Source: Acetobacter oryzifermentans
Lineage (GTDB): Bacteria > Pseudomonadota > Alphaproteobacteria > Acetobacterales > Acetobacteraceae
Assembly: GCF_001628715.1 (NCBI RefSeq)
Contig: NZ_CP011120.1
Coordinates: 2,438,501-2,502,500 of the forward strand
Reading direction: 5' to 3'
Length of the DNA: 64,000 bases
Position numbers and translations under genes: made by a program. Under the pieces are notes generated by a model. That model ran no database searches and was not told the DNA's origin. It saw nothing but the letters and a program-made list of their open reading frames with translations. Numbering within the stretch: the first letter of the stretch is position 1; every line of letters begins with the position of its first letter. Shown here piece by piece: positions 36,004 through 45,459 of this stretch.

Positions 36004-37336
36004 GCTTTTTACCAATGCACGTTTTAGTGGCTGTATTATAATTCCCACACGAAATTGGCTTGCTCCAGTCTCCGATCAGATTTTTAGTTTCTGGCACCCA
36101 CGGAGACCAAGCCTGCCCAGCTATTGTGCTGGGTGTTTTCCAAACAACACTAAACTGACCATCTTCCTGAATTTCACCAATATATACAGGCTTTGTGAGA
36201 TGATGATTAGGTAGCATTTGCGCTACACCACCCGTAAGATTAGGTTGGCGAATACCTATCATGGTATCTATAACTTTATCATGATCTGTAGTGCCTGCTT
36301 TGGTTACGGCCTGCACCCACATATTAAAGCCAATATAATGGGCTTCCATTGGGTCATTTGTTGTGCGTTTTGGATTTTTTGTAAATTCATGCCATTGCTT
36401 GATGAATAACTTATTTTCTGGCGTATCAATGCTTTCAAAATAGTTCCATGCGGCAAGTTGCCCAACCAATGAGGTTGTGTCCATACCTGCCAGCTCTTCC
36501 TCACCTACGCTAAATGCCATTACCGGAATATCTGTTGCAGACACACCTTGGTTACCCAGCTCCTTATAAAAAGGAACGTTGGCATCACCATTAATAGTGG
36601 ACACAACAGCAGTTTTTTTGCCAGCCGCTCCAAACGCCTTAATTTGCGAAACAATGGTCTGCCAATCAGATTGCCCGAATGGTGTATAATTCACCATAAT
36701 ATCTTCGTCCTTAATGCCTTTGGACTTCAGGTAATTGGCAAGAATCTGGTTTGTGGTCCGAGGATAAACATAATCTGTACCAACTAAAGCAAAACGTTTG
36801 GCGTTACCGCCCTCTTCGCTCAACAGATAATCTACCGCCGGTATAGCCTGCTGATTAGGCGCAGCACCTGTGTAGAAAATATTACGGCTACATTCCTGCC
36901 CTTCATACTGCACCGGATAGAACAGAATACCGTTGAGTTCTTCAAACACCGGCAACACAGATTTACGGGAAACACTGGTCCAGCACCCAAACACAGCATC
37001 TACTTTATCAACAGAAAGAAGCTGACGGGCCTTTTCAGCAAATAGCGGCCAGTTTGATGCCGGATCTACTATCACTGGCTCCAAAGGACGCCCCAGCAAA
37101 CCACCTTTGCGGTTTTGCTCCGCAATCAGCATGAGCATGACATCTTTTAGTGTTGTTTCACTAATAGCCATTGTCCCTGAAAGGGAATGCAAAATACCCA
37201 CTTTAATGGGTTGCCCGGTGGGAGCTGCTGCCAAAGCCTGGCCTGGCCGATATGCTGCGCCTATGGCTGCAACTGATGATGCCAGGGCTAGGCGCCCAAA
37301 CGCACGACGGGAAAATTTTGGCAAGATGTCGGACAT
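35996..37336 (-). CDS. urtA: Urea-binding protein UrtA, with twin-arginine signal
   Basis: This 446-residue periplasmic binding protein of the urea/short-chain amide type recognises the substrate for UrtBCDE. The N-terminus has a twin-arginine motif, SRRAFGRLALASSVAAIGAAY, so it is probably exported folded by Tat. Family segments are KVGILHSLSGTMAISETTLKDVMLMLIAEQN, VDAVFGCWTSVSRKSVLPVFEE, LNGILFYPVQYEGQECSRNIFYTGAAPNQQ and the C-terminal GNYNTATKTCIGKKHV. It is the first gene of the operon and faces the sensor kinase gene, with a strong inverted repeat between them. Confidence 0.95.
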   Translation of the reverse strand: MSDILPKFSRRAFGRLALASSVAAIGAAYRPGQALAAAPTGQPIKVGILHSLSGTMAISETTLKDVMLMLIAEQNRKGGLLGRPLEPVIVDPASNWPLFAEKARQLLSVDKVDAVFGCWTSVSRKSVLPVFEELNGILFYPVQYEGQECSRNIFYTGAAPNQQAIPAVDYLLSEEGGNAKRFALVGTDYVYPRTTNQILANYLKSKGIKDEDIMVNYTPFGQSDWQTIVSQIKAFGAAGKKTAVVSTINGDANVPFYKELGNQGVSATDIPVMAFSVGEEELAGMDTTSLVGQLAAWNYFESIDTPENKLFIKQWHEFTKNPKRTTNDPMEAHYIGFNMWVQAVTKAGTTDHDKVIDTMIGIRQPNLTGGVAQMLPNHHLTKPVYIGEIQEDGQFSVVWKTPSTIAGQAWSPWVPETKNLIGDWSKPISCGNYNTATKTCIGKKHV

Positions 37337-37392
37337 AAGAAAGCACTCCAGTTGCTGCTAGACCCTACGTCAGCGCATCATGGTGTATTTTC

Positions 37393-37414
37393 CTATACGC
37401 ATGATTGCGTATAG
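37393..37414. promoter_or_regulatory. Perfect inverted repeat CTATACGC-N6-GCGTATAG between urtA and the sensor kinase
   Basis: Eight-base arms (37393-37400 and 37407-37414) surround the spacer ATGATT in the divergent gap upstream of urtA. The same design (TATACGC-N6-ACGTATA) occurs at 48715-48736 upstream of ureD and the nickel permease. It is a likely operator, best explained as the binding site of the LuxR-type response regulator encoded nearby; that link is inference. Confidence 0.7.
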
Positions 37415-37475
37415 CCCCATACGGCTCTATGTTACGATACTATAACAAGATATCCAGAAGATCAGGAATCCGCTT

Positions 37476-40400
37476 TTGCCTCATGATACCAGCCACCTGC
37501 GTATCGTGCGTACTCGCAGGGCATATAATCGCTGGGCAGCAGACCAGACTTTTGAAGATTATGCACTGCGCTTTACAGCCCGAAGCGCCCGAACTGCCAC
37601 CCCCATGCGCGCAGCTTTTACTGCCTTGGGGTCTATCTCGTTTCTAGCACTAGAAGCTATCGGGGGTACACTTACACTTGCTTTTGGCTTCACCAATACA
37701 GCTATTGCCATTACATTTGTAACAATTCTTATTTTTTGTATCACTCTACCGTTATGTGCAACGGCTGCAAAAGCTGGCCTAGATGTAGATCTTTTAACGC
37801 GCGGAACAGGCTTTGGTTATATTGGATCAACTGTTACATCGTTAATTTATGCCAGTTTTACATTTATATTTTTCGGCTTAGAAGCTGCCATTCTGGCGGG
37901 CACCTTACACATTCTTCTCAATATTCCATTATGGCTTGCCTATCTTGCATGTGCGGTAGTTATCATCCCACTGGTTGCACGAGGTATAACATTTATTGCA
38001 AAATTTCAGATTATTACATTTCCTATCTGGTTTATTCTTAATCTTCTACCGTTATCCATACTTATTATACAACACCCAGTTTGGTTAGCTGAGTGGACAC
38101 ATTTTTCTGGGCTGGTGCAACACACATCAGGAATTGATACTCTCGCCATTGGCAGTGCAGCTTCTGTTATGATCGTTCTGATTTGCCAAAGTGCAGAACA
38201 GATTGATTTCCTGCGCTTTCTTCCCCCACTTACGGCACAGAACAAACGGCAATGGTGGAGTGCTCTGATTTTAGGTGGCCCAGCTTGGATTGTTCTGGAT
38301 GCAGCCAAGCTTCTTGCCGGATCTTTTCTTGGATGGGTTGCTTTACGTGCAGGTTTTTCACCTTTGCAGGCCACACAACCTGGTTTGATGTATCATTTAG
38401 CATGGAGCAGTTTTACGCCCCCAGCGCTTGCTACAGCCCTTACGATCGCTTTGGTGGCTGTGTCTCAAATCAAAATCAATATTACAAATGCGTATGCAGG
38501 ATCTCTCGCTTGGTCGAACTTTTTCTCCCGACTTACACATTCTCATCCTGGGCGGGTCTTTTACGTTCTTTTTAATATTACCATTGCCCTGATTCTTATG
38601 GAAGCTGGATTGGTAAACACAATCCAAACAGGTATCATCTTTTATGCCGTTCTGGCATGCGCATGGATTGGTGTTATCCTTGGGGATGTGACCATTTGCA
38701 AACCTTTAAAGCTTTGCCCATCAGAAATAGAATTTAAGCGCTCATTGCTGCCGGATCTCAACATTGTTGGCATTGGCGCTTGGGCTTTAGGAGTAGGCAT
38801 TGGCACCCTTGCCATGTCTGATTTACTAGGGGTGCATGCCGCTGCTTTTGCACCATTTCTAACACTCTTTGTTGCCTGTGGCACAACGCCTCTTCTGGCT
38901 TATCTTACCCATGGACGCACTTACACGGCACGCAAACAGCCCGCAGAATGGAATACCCAGCCGGTTATGCGCTGCGTGATCTGTGAGCATGAGTTTGAAG
39001 CCGAAGACATGACATCCTGCCCAGCATATGGGGGTACCATTTGTTCCCTATGTTGCTCGCTTGACGGGCGATGTCATGATCGTTGCAAACCTATTGCAAC
39101 TCACCTTTCATACCAACTCACTGCCCCATTGCGTACCTTACCTTCTAAACTTAGGCGCATTCTTGTTTCTCCCGGTGGGCGATTTGTATGCCTTCTTATC
39201 TGTATTATTTTTGTGCTTGGGTTTCTTGCACACAAAACCGGGCTGCCGTTTGATGGCACATTGCTCATTGTGTTTCTGGCCTGCGTTATAGGCGCATGGC
39301 TTTTAGTTATGACGCAGGAAGGCCGTAAAACGGCAACACGGGAAACACTGCATCAAACACGCCTGTTGATGAACGAAATACGTGCACGTATGCGTATGGA
39401 TCAGGCATTACAAAATGCACGTGAAAAAGCAGAAGCTGCCAGCTTGGCAAAAACGCGCTACATTAGCGGTATCAGCCACGAAATCCGCTCTCCTTTAAAT
39501 GCAATCATGGGGTATATTCAGCTTTTACAGCATGACGCACGTATGCCTCCAGAACGGCAGAAAACACTCAGTATCATGCGGGAAAGCGGAGATCATATCA
39601 CAAGTATTCTTTCCGGCCTGCTGGATATTTCGCGGATTGAAGCAGGGCGCATTGAATTACATTCTGACACAATCCCACTTGCAGCTTTTTTAGAATCTGT
39701 CGCTCAGATGATGCGCCCACAAGCACAGGCAAAAGGGCTAAAATTCTACTGGAAGCCCCAGTTTTTACCATCTGTTGTAACATGCGATGAGCATCGCCTC
39801 AGGCAAGTTCTGCTCAACCTGCTTTCAAATGCAATTAAATATACACAACAGGGTTCTGTTACTTTTTCTGCCCGCTGGCATGCACAAATTGCTGAATTTA
39901 CTGTAGAAGATACAGGTTCCGGAATTGCCATAGAAGATCAAGAACGTATTTTTGATCCTTTTGAACGGGCAACCGCAACAGCCAATATTCCCGGCACTGG
40001 GCTTGGGCTTACTATCACTAAACTTTTAACAGAAGTGATGGGGGGAGAATTGACCTTTACCAGCACAATGGGCAAAGGGTCTTGCTTTAAATTACGCCTT
40101 ATGTTGCCAGATAAAGATATTCAACTTTCACCGATCCTGCCGGCTTTTCCCATCGGATATGAAGGGCCAAAACGTACAATCGGTATTGTCGATGATAGCT
40201 CCAGCCACCGCCAGATTATGCGGGAACTCCTTGAGCGCTGCGGCTTCAATGTACGAGATTTTGAAAATGGACGGGAATGTCTGGACTGTCTTGATCTTGC
40301 ATGCCCAGATTTATTGTTACTTGACCTGACTATGCCTGAAATGGATGGGCGCGAACTTGCGTTGCGTATTCGACAAACTGCTGCAACCCATATTCCCATC

Positions 40401-40793
40401 ATGTTTCTAACTGGCAACCTTGTAGAAAGTGCCAACCGGCATGTGAATTCCTTGGAGGATTGTCCTGTTATTGGAAAACCGGTTAATCTTTCAATCCTCA
40501 TTCAGGAAGTCGGAAAGGTTCTTTTTTTATCATGGATCTTTCCAGATTCTGAGATAAGAACTCAAACAAAACAAACTGAATTTCAGAAACCTGCTGACCA
40601 TTTACCAGAAAAAGAACGTCTTTATTTGCTAGCTGCTTTGAATAGAGGCAACCTGAAACAGGTACGCGAAAGATTAGCCTCTCTGCAATCAGAAAAACCT
40701 ATGTTACGGGATATTATTGCCCCACTGGCAAAAATGGCTGCCACCTATCAACTGGAAGCACTTCGCATCCAACTGGAGCAGGACGAGGCATGA
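37476..40793 (+). CDS. NCS1-like transporter fused to a hybrid histidine kinase
   Basis: This is an 1105-residue protein. Residues about 15-480 form about 12 membrane helices resembling the purine/cytosine (NCS1) permease fold. An eight-or-more-cysteine segment (about 497-535, RCVICEHEFEAEDMTSCPAY and further Cys) follows, then two more helices (about 570-615). After that come HisKA with phospho-His in YISGISHEIRSPLNAIMGY (about 668), HATPase with QVLLNLLSNAIKYT, EDTGSGIA and GTGLGLTI, and a REC domain with phospho-Asp in LLLLDLTMPEMDG (about 949). A tail of about 70 helical residues ends the protein. A sensor that uses a transporter module to read substrate is the simplest interpretation. 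Given its position facing urtA and its coupling to the response regulator, the ligand is probably urea or a related nitrogen compound (inference). Confidence 0.85.
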   Translation: MPHDTSHLRIVRTRRAYNRWAADQTFEDYALRFTARSARTATPMRAAFTALGSISFLALEAIGGTLTLAFGFTNTAIAITFVTILIFCITLPLCATAAKAGLDVDLLTRGTGFGYIGSTVTSLIYASFTFIFFGLEAAILAGTLHILLNIPLWLAYLACAVVIIPLVARGITFIAKFQIITFPIWFILNLLPLSILIIQHPVWLAEWTHFSGLVQHTSGIDTLAIGSAASVMIVLICQSAEQIDFLRFLPPLTAQNKRQWWSALILGGPAWIVLDAAKLLAGSFLGWVALRAGFSPLQATQPGLMYHLAWSSFTPPALATALTIALVAVSQIKINITNAYAGSLAWSNFFSRLTHSHPGRVFYVLFNITIALILMEAGLVNTIQTGIIFYAVLACAWIGVILGDVTICKPLKLCPSEIEFKRSLLPDLNIVGIGAWALGVGIGTLAMSDLLGVHAAAFAPFLTLFVACGTTPLLAYLTHGRTYTARKQPAEWNTQPVMRCVICEHEFEAEDMTSCPAYGGTICSLCCSLDGRCHDRCKPIATHLSYQLTAPLRTLPSKLRRILVSPGGRFVCLLICIIFVLGFLAHKTGLPFDGTLLIVFLACVIGAWLLVMTQEGRKTATRETLHQTRLLMNEIRARMRMDQALQNAREKAEAASLAKTRYISGISHEIRSPLNAIMGYIQLLQHDARMPPERQKTLSIMRESGDHITSILSGLLDISRIEAGRIELHSDTIPLAAFLESVAQMMRPQAQAKGLKFYWKPQFLPSVVTCDEHRLRQVLLNLLSNAIKYTQQGSVTFSARWHAQIAEFTVEDTGSGIAIEDQERIFDPFERATATANIPGTGLGLTITKLLTEVMGGELTFTSTMGKGSCFKLRLMLPDKDIQLSPILPAFPIGYEGPKRTIGIVDDSSSHRQIMRELLERCGFNVRDFENGRECLDCLDLACPDLLLLDLTMPEMDGRELALRIRQTAATHIPIMFLTGNLVESANRHVNSLEDCPVIGKPVNLSILIQEVGKVLFLSWIFPDSEIRTQTKQTEFQKPADHLPEKERLYLLAALNRGNLKQVRERLASLQSEKPMLRDIIAPLAKMAATYQLEALRIQLEQDEA

Positions 40794-41677
40794 AAAGCTC
40801 ATCCCCCCAACGTCGTACCATTCTAATCGTTGATGATGACCCATCTGTTCTGGGCATAATGGATGAAACACTCTCTGATAATGGGTATTCTGTACTTTTG
40901 GCACAGTCTGGAACTTCCGCCCTAGAAGTTGTGGCACGCACAGTGCCTGATCTTATCCTTGTGGATGCTCTTATGCCCGGCATGACAGGGTGGGAAGTAT
41001 GCGAAACACTGCATCAGGACTATCACCTTTCATCTATCCCACTAATATTCATGACGGGTTTAACAGAAACAGAACACGTGCTTCGGGCTTTTGAAGCTGG
41101 AGCGGTTGATTACGTTACAAAACCTTTAAGACTAGAAGAAACTCTCGCGCGTATCAGCGTGCATATAGAAGCGGCAGCTCGTATTCGAACCGCTCAAACT
41201 GCACTGGATAGTGCTGGTCGCTTTCTGTTCGCAGCAACTTCAGCAGGTAATCTATTATGGCGCACACCCCAAGCGGCAGATCTTTTAGATAAAGATGAAC
41301 TTGATTTACCTACCATCCTAAGGCGCTTTTCCACGCTTCCACCACCTGGGCAGGTGATTGACCAGAAGCAGGTCGGTGAAAATGAAGTTCTTATCACCTT
41401 TGTGGGTGTTTCATCTACAGATGAACTTTTGTTCCGAATTTCTTCTCATACGCTCTTGCCGGAAAAAACCTTACAGGAAGCACTGAATATAAGCGCTCGG
41501 GAAGCAGAAGTACTACTATGGATTTCTCGCGGCAAAACAAGCCGTGATATTGCAGATATTTTGCTGGTAAGCCCCAGAACCATAGATAAACATATTGAAC
41601 AGATTTATAATAAAACAGGTTTGAGCACACGTTCTGCTGCGGCCGCAACTGCATCCAGGATCCTGCAGCAACAATAA
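40790..41677 (+). CDS. LuxR-family response regulator
   Basis: This 295-residue regulator overlaps the kinase gene by four bases (ATGA). The REC domain (about 10-125) has the acidic DDD pair, phospho-Asp in LILVDALMPGMTG, the conserved Thr of LIFMTGL and Lys in VDYVTKPLRL. A middle region (about 130-225) has no recognised fold. The C-terminal HTH (about 228-292) is LuxR/FixJ type: ISAREAEVLLWISRGKTSRDIADILLVSPRTIDKHIEQIYNKTGL. It is the predicted output of the transporter-like kinase and the best candidate to bind the inverted repeats flanking the urt and ure operons. Confidence 0.92.
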   Translation: MKSSSPQRRTILIVDDDPSVLGIMDETLSDNGYSVLLAQSGTSALEVVARTVPDLILVDALMPGMTGWEVCETLHQDYHLSSIPLIFMTGLTETEHVLRAFEAGAVDYVTKPLRLEETLARISVHIEAAARIRTAQTALDSAGRFLFAATSAGNLLWRTPQAADLLDKDELDLPTILRRFSTLPPPGQVIDQKQVGENEVLITFVGVSSTDELLFRISSHTLLPEKTLQEALNISAREAEVLLWISRGKTSRDIADILLVSPRTIDKHIEQIYNKTGLSTRSAAAATASRILQQQ

Positions 41678-41708
41678 GCAGGACCCTTAGATTTTTTAAT
41701 GTAGAAGC

Positions 41709-42140
41709 CTATCGTGCCTGTTCATCCAACAAACGTTCATCATCTGCATCTGGCAGCGTCATCGCCGGGCACACTTTGTGTTCCTGTGCCTTTCTGATAT
41801 CTGCAAGCTGTGATTCCAGCTTATTTATACGTTCATCAGAAATATCTTCCCTTAAAGGCTTACCTTCTGGCGTAAGTGTCATGCCGTTCATCACACCAAT
41901 ACCCGGAATAGGATCTAGTTTTACGTAAAATCCGCTATTATCCGTATCATTACCTTTCTTTTCGGCAGCAACCTTTTTCTTCTTTAGAGCAGATACCTGG
42001 TCTGAAACCCTAACCTCTTCCGCAAAAAGATGTCGGCAATCAAGGTTTCGAATATCTGACTCTGCATATGCTGCCCCGGCAAAAAGACCACAGAACACTA
42101 CGAATGCTCCCTTCAGCCCACGGCACATCATGATCTGCAT
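41709..42140 (-). CDS. Small secreted protein, urea locus
   Basis: A 143-residue protein with a signal peptide (GAFVVFCGLFAGAAYAESD, cleavage after about residue 26). The mature part holds two cysteines (DCRHLFAEEV and KVCPAM), a Lys-rich stretch (ALKKKKVAAEKKG) and a C-terminal coiled-coil-like ERINKLESQLADIRKAQE. No family is recognised. The ATG at 42140 has GGGAG about eight bases upstream. It lies 69 bp downstream of the porin on the same strand, so it may be part of the same transcript. Confidence 0.65.
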   Translation of the reverse strand: MQIMMCRGLKGAFVVFCGLFAGAAYAESDIRNLDCRHLFAEEVRVSDQVSALKKKKVAAEKKGNDTDNSGFYVKLDPIPGIGVMNGMTLTPEGKPLREDISDERINKLESQLADIRKAQEHKVCPAMTLPDADDERLLDEQAR

Positions 42141-42208
42141 TTTGTTATCTCCCGGCATCCCTTAAACACCCAATTTTTCAGAAAATGATAAGTTCTAAAA
42201 ATATGATT

Positions 42209-43414
42209 TTAGTATTGAAGTTGCATACCTAACAGAAAGGCATTTGAGGCTTTTGTTTTGGCTTCGTGATACCTAACATAATCCAACGTAAACCGTAGAT
42301 TATGACCATCTAATACATAGTTTGCACCGGCATCAAACTGTGTCGTTTTAGGATGCCCTGATCCATACAAATCTTTTTTGAAGCGGAATTCCTGATACCT
42401 TACGAGCGGCTGCAAACGCCCCCAGCCCAATGTGTACGGAATAAGGTAGGCTGTACTGGCAAGAAAAGCCGTGCCATCACTAATTCCACCAACATTCCCG
42501 TACTCTGCCGCTCTTTGGCGATAACCAGAAGCAATATCCTGCACACCACCAGTATAATACTGATAATAAGCACCTTCTAGCGTATACACACCATGCTTTG
42601 CATTTTTCCCGATCTTTTTTTCAAAAAGACCGTCAATATTCCATGCCTTGTAATCACCTTTATCCTGCGCTGTGCCAACGCCATCAGTTTCGTACTGACC
42701 CGCCAAACCAATAGCGAGAATATCAGCTTTGCCATAATAAGTGCTGGCGGTATAATAGGCTGGTGATGGCTCTGGATCTAGAAAGTTATATTCCAACCGT
42801 GCAGCAAACAAAGGATGCTCACCATAATTTGAGCCTCCTTGTACCCAGTTATGGCCTCGGTACACACCTGCCATATACCGGAAATGGTCTTTCACCAGCT
42901 TGCCCCACACTGTAATACCATCATCACGACCAGACCATGCCCCTGGATATTGTGACACAAAGGGAAAAGCATAAGTGCTCAGGAAATATGGGCCATCCAG
43001 GTTGGATCGATCACTTGGGGTCAACATCCGCCCCATCCAAACATTAAAGAACTTCCATGGTTCAACCTGAAGAATACCGTCCAAAACATTCCAGTTGCCA
43101 TCACGCAAACGCTCAAGATTAAGCGTGCTTTTCACATATTTATGAAACTGCGCACCCATATAAATACGTAAGTCATTAGCACTGGCGGCTCCAGAATGTG
43201 CTGGGGTAGCGTTGGGATCATTAGATAAGTACTGTCCACGCACACCAACACCCAAGGTAAAAAACTGATCCTTACCAAAGTTAAAGGTTGCCGCCGCATG
43301 GGATAACTGCGGCAATGCTGCGCTGACCACGGCACAAAGAGACAGAGTTGTTGTTCCACACTGAAACAATTTTGTTTTACGACTTAATGAAAACCGCGAT
43401 AGCAACGCGACCAT
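42209..43414 (-). CDS. Outer-membrane porin (phosphate-selective porin/FmdC-like)
   Basis: This 401-residue beta-barrel protein has a signal peptide (about 1-36, ending HAAA). Segments such as NDLRIYMGAQFHKYVKSTLNLE, GILQVEPWKFFNVWMGRMLTPSDRSNL and the C-terminal strand ending in an aromatic residue (LGMQLQY) are typical of OprP/OprO-type 16-stranded porins. Related porins (FmdC) are linked to uptake of short-chain amides and urea in other bacteria, and its place between the response regulator and ureG suggests it lets urea through the outer membrane. The ATG at 43414 follows GGGGAG. An AT-rich 272-bp gap separates it from ureG. Confidence 0.82.
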   Translation of the reverse strand: MVALLSRFSLSRKTKLFQCGTTTLSLCAVVSAALPQLSHAAATFNFGKDQFFTLGVGVRGQYLSNDPNATPAHSGAASANDLRIYMGAQFHKYVKSTLNLERLRDGNWNVLDGILQVEPWKFFNVWMGRMLTPSDRSNLDGPYFLSTYAFPFVSQYPGAWSGRDDGITVWGKLVKDHFRYMAGVYRGHNWVQGGSNYGEHPLFAARLEYNFLDPEPSPAYYTASTYYGKADILAIGLAGQYETDGVGTAQDKGDYKAWNIDGLFEKKIGKNAKHGVYTLEGAYYQYYTGGVQDIASGYRQRAAEYGNVGGISDGTAFLASTAYLIPYTLGWGRLQPLVRYQEFRFKKDLYGSGHPKTTQFDAGANYVLDGHNLRFTLDYVRYHEAKTKASNAFLLGMQLQY

Positions 43415-43686
43415 GACCTTCTCCCCTGTAGCCATAATTGCCAAATGGCCATGTCGTTACATTACGATATCGAATCTTTTTGGGGATATGGGTGAAATTA
43501 CCTAGATTGAATTAGAAACAGAAAACCCAAATATGAACCTACGAAATGATATATATATTGGTTACATGAGATACATTTTTATTTAATATTTTATGTAATG
43601 AAATTACAATACCTATGAGCTATAATGTAAAATTTACATAAAATGATAAATCATAGGTATTTTAAATAAGAATGTTATTTTCTTTT
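43415..43686. promoter_or_regulatory. AT-rich gap between ureG and the porin
   Basis: These 272 bases contain the porin promoter and probably the end of the ure transcript. I saw no copy of the TATACGC-type repeat here and no convincing hairpin terminator. A strongly A/T-rich run spans about 43540-43680. Confidence 0.35.
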
Positions 43687-44301
43687 CTAGAGTGCTCCAC
43701 GTTCAATAATAAATTGAGCAATATCTTCCACACCTTCGCCTGCTCGAATATTTGTAAAGACAAAGGGCCGTTGCCCACGCATCTTGCGACTATCCCGATC
43801 CATAATGCCTAAATCCGCTCCTACATATGGTGCAAGATCAATTTTATTAATGACCAATAGGTCGCTACGCGTAATACCTGGCCCACCTTTGCGGGGGATT
43901 TTATCTCCAGCAGAAACATCAATGACATAAATAGTTAAGTCAGCCAATTCTGGGCTAAAAGTTGCCGCCAGATTGTCTCCACCACTTTCCACCAAAATGA
44001 GATCAAGCTTTTCAAAGCGTTCTGATAATTCAGCAATACCAGCAAGATTAATACTTGCATCTTCTCGTATTGCTGTGTGCGGGCACCCTCCTGTTTCTAT
44101 CCCCATAATACGTTCTGGTGGCAAAGAACCTGCTCTAGTCAGAAACTCAGCATCTTCACGCGTGTAAATATCGTTTGTTATGGCCGCAATATTATATACA
44201 TCCCTAAACCGGCGGCATAATGCATCCATTAACGCTGTTTTACCCGTTCCTACTGGGCCACCAATACCGACACGTAGCGGGCCATATTTTATGTCTGTCA
44301 T
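43687..44301 (-). CDS. ureG: Urease accessory GTPase UreG
   Basis: This 204-residue SIMIBI GTPase drives nickel insertion into urease. P-loop [30 protein letters not shown], metal-binding [36 protein letters not shown] and [16 protein letters not shown] are all intact. Normal length. It is the last gene of ureDABCEFG on the minus strand and overlaps ureF by four bases. Confidence 0.96.
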   Translation of the reverse strand: MTDIKYGPLRVGIGGPVGTGKTALMDALCRRFRDVYNIAAITNDIYTREDAEFLTRAGSLPPERIMGIETGGCPHTAIREDASINLAGIAELSERFEKLDLILVESGGDNLAATFSPELADLTIYVIDVSAGDKIPRKGGPGITRSDLLVINKIDLAPYVGADLGIMDRDSRKMRGQRPFVFTNIRAGEGVEDIAQFIIERGAL

Positions 44302-45008
44302 GTTCTAAATAGCCTTGTAACCTGAGTTTCATGGTGCATGGCAGCAAGATCTGCGCAAAAGCATGCTCCACCAATATCTTCGAGTGTGAGGTTCTGGCTT
44401 TTCTGAGTAGCTTTCTGCAGCGTTGTTTCCAAACCAGCCAATGCCCGCAGTCCATCTGTTTGCCCTAAAGGCACCAAACGCACTGCGGCAGAAACTAACG
44501 CAGCAATAGCAGCATACCCACCCGCCAAAGCTGCTTGCTGGCGTGATACGTTACCATATCGAAACACGACACCTTGCGCGACTGGCAAAGGCCAACGGAT
44601 ATGAGACGGAATAATATCCTGTGGAACAACATTCCAGACTGCAGCGGCTTTTTGAAACGCCTCTCCTTGATACACAGTTTCTTCATAACGCTCACGCGAT
44701 GAAGCACAGGCACAGGCAAACTCAGCAATATCATATAACTGTGCCTGATTATATGCGACATCCCAAGCGGCCTGCAAAATTATCTGATCATTCTGCAAAC
44801 TTCCGTAATAAAGAAGAGCTTCTATCCATTGGCATAATGATGCAACATTATGCACATCGCCATTCTCAACAACCCATTCCAAGCCATGACTATAAGCATA
44901 GCTTCCTGTTGGAAATGCTGGAGAGACCCATGAAAGAAGACGCAAAAAATCCTTACCTTCCATGTCCTCTTCATTAATCATGGGAGTGGTGGGTATGTCC
45001 GTTTTCAT
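44298..45008 (-). CDS. ureF: Urease accessory protein UreF
   Basis: A protein of about 236 residues, all-helical, that works with UreG and UreD/H in nickel-centre assembly. Family motifs are [31 protein letters not shown] near the N-terminus and [13 protein letters not shown] near the C-terminus. The start is uncertain: ATG 45008 has AGGTG nine bases upstream and overlaps ureE by 35 bases, while ATG 44981 or 44963 would overlap less. Confidence 0.92.
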   Translation of the reverse strand: MKTDIPTTPMINEEDMEGKDFLRLLSWVSPAFPTGSYAYSHGLEWVVENGDVHNVASLCQWIEALLYYGSLQNDQIILQAAWDVAYNQAQLYDIAEFACACASSRERYEETVYQGEAFQKAAAVWNVVPQDIIPSHIRWPLPVAQGVVFRYGNVSRQQAALAGGYAAIAALVSAAVRLVPLGQTDGLRALAGLETTLQKATQKSQNLTLEDIGGACFCADLAAMHHETQVTRLFRT

Positions 45009-45459
45009 GCTGATGTGCACCTATACGCCCTGCATACGCACCACTTTCGGGATCAAATGCAGCCATGACCATATGCACATGGCCACCAAGGCCACGAATC
45101 ATATCTGCAATAACATGATCATGCCTTATAAGAATACGGTGTTCCTCAATAGTTGCGGGAAGATGCCGGTTTCCTATATGCCATGCCAAACGTAACAAAT
45201 GTAAGCCATTTGTTGCCGTGACTTCCATAAGTTCTTCCGGAAGCGATTTTACCAGAATAATGCGTCCATCCTGTAGTTTCAGACCATCACCAGCCCGCAA
45301 CAAACGTGCATGTTCCAGGTCAAGAAGGATTTTTTCTCCAGATTGCAGGCAAACAACCATACGGCGGCGATGGCGTCCCTCATAATCGGCTGCAAAAATT
45401 TCGGTTGCTGCTGTTTCTGGCCAACTTCCTGCTGGAAGAATTTCAATTATGCGTTGCAT
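44974..45459 (-). CDS. ureE: Urease nickel metallochaperone UreE
   Basis: This 161-residue metallochaperone delivers Ni2+ to the UreG complex. It starts at an ATG sharing one base with the ureC TGA, giving [11 protein letters not shown]. The two-domain UreE fold is indicated by GRHRRRMVVCLQSGEKILLDL and LHLLRLAWHIGNRHLPATIEEHRILIRHDHVIADMIRGLG with its conserved metal-binding His. The C-terminus has a His-rich tail [13 protein letters not shown], a nickel reservoir in some UreE proteins. Confidence 0.95.
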   Translation of the reverse strand: MQRIIEILPAGSWPETAATEIFAADYEGRHRRRMVVCLQSGEKILLDLEHARLLRAGDGLKLQDGRIILVKSLPEELMEVTATNGLHLLRLAWHIGNRHLPATIEEHRILIRHDHVIADMIRGLGGHVHMVMAAFDPESGAYAGRIGAHQHENGHTHHSHD

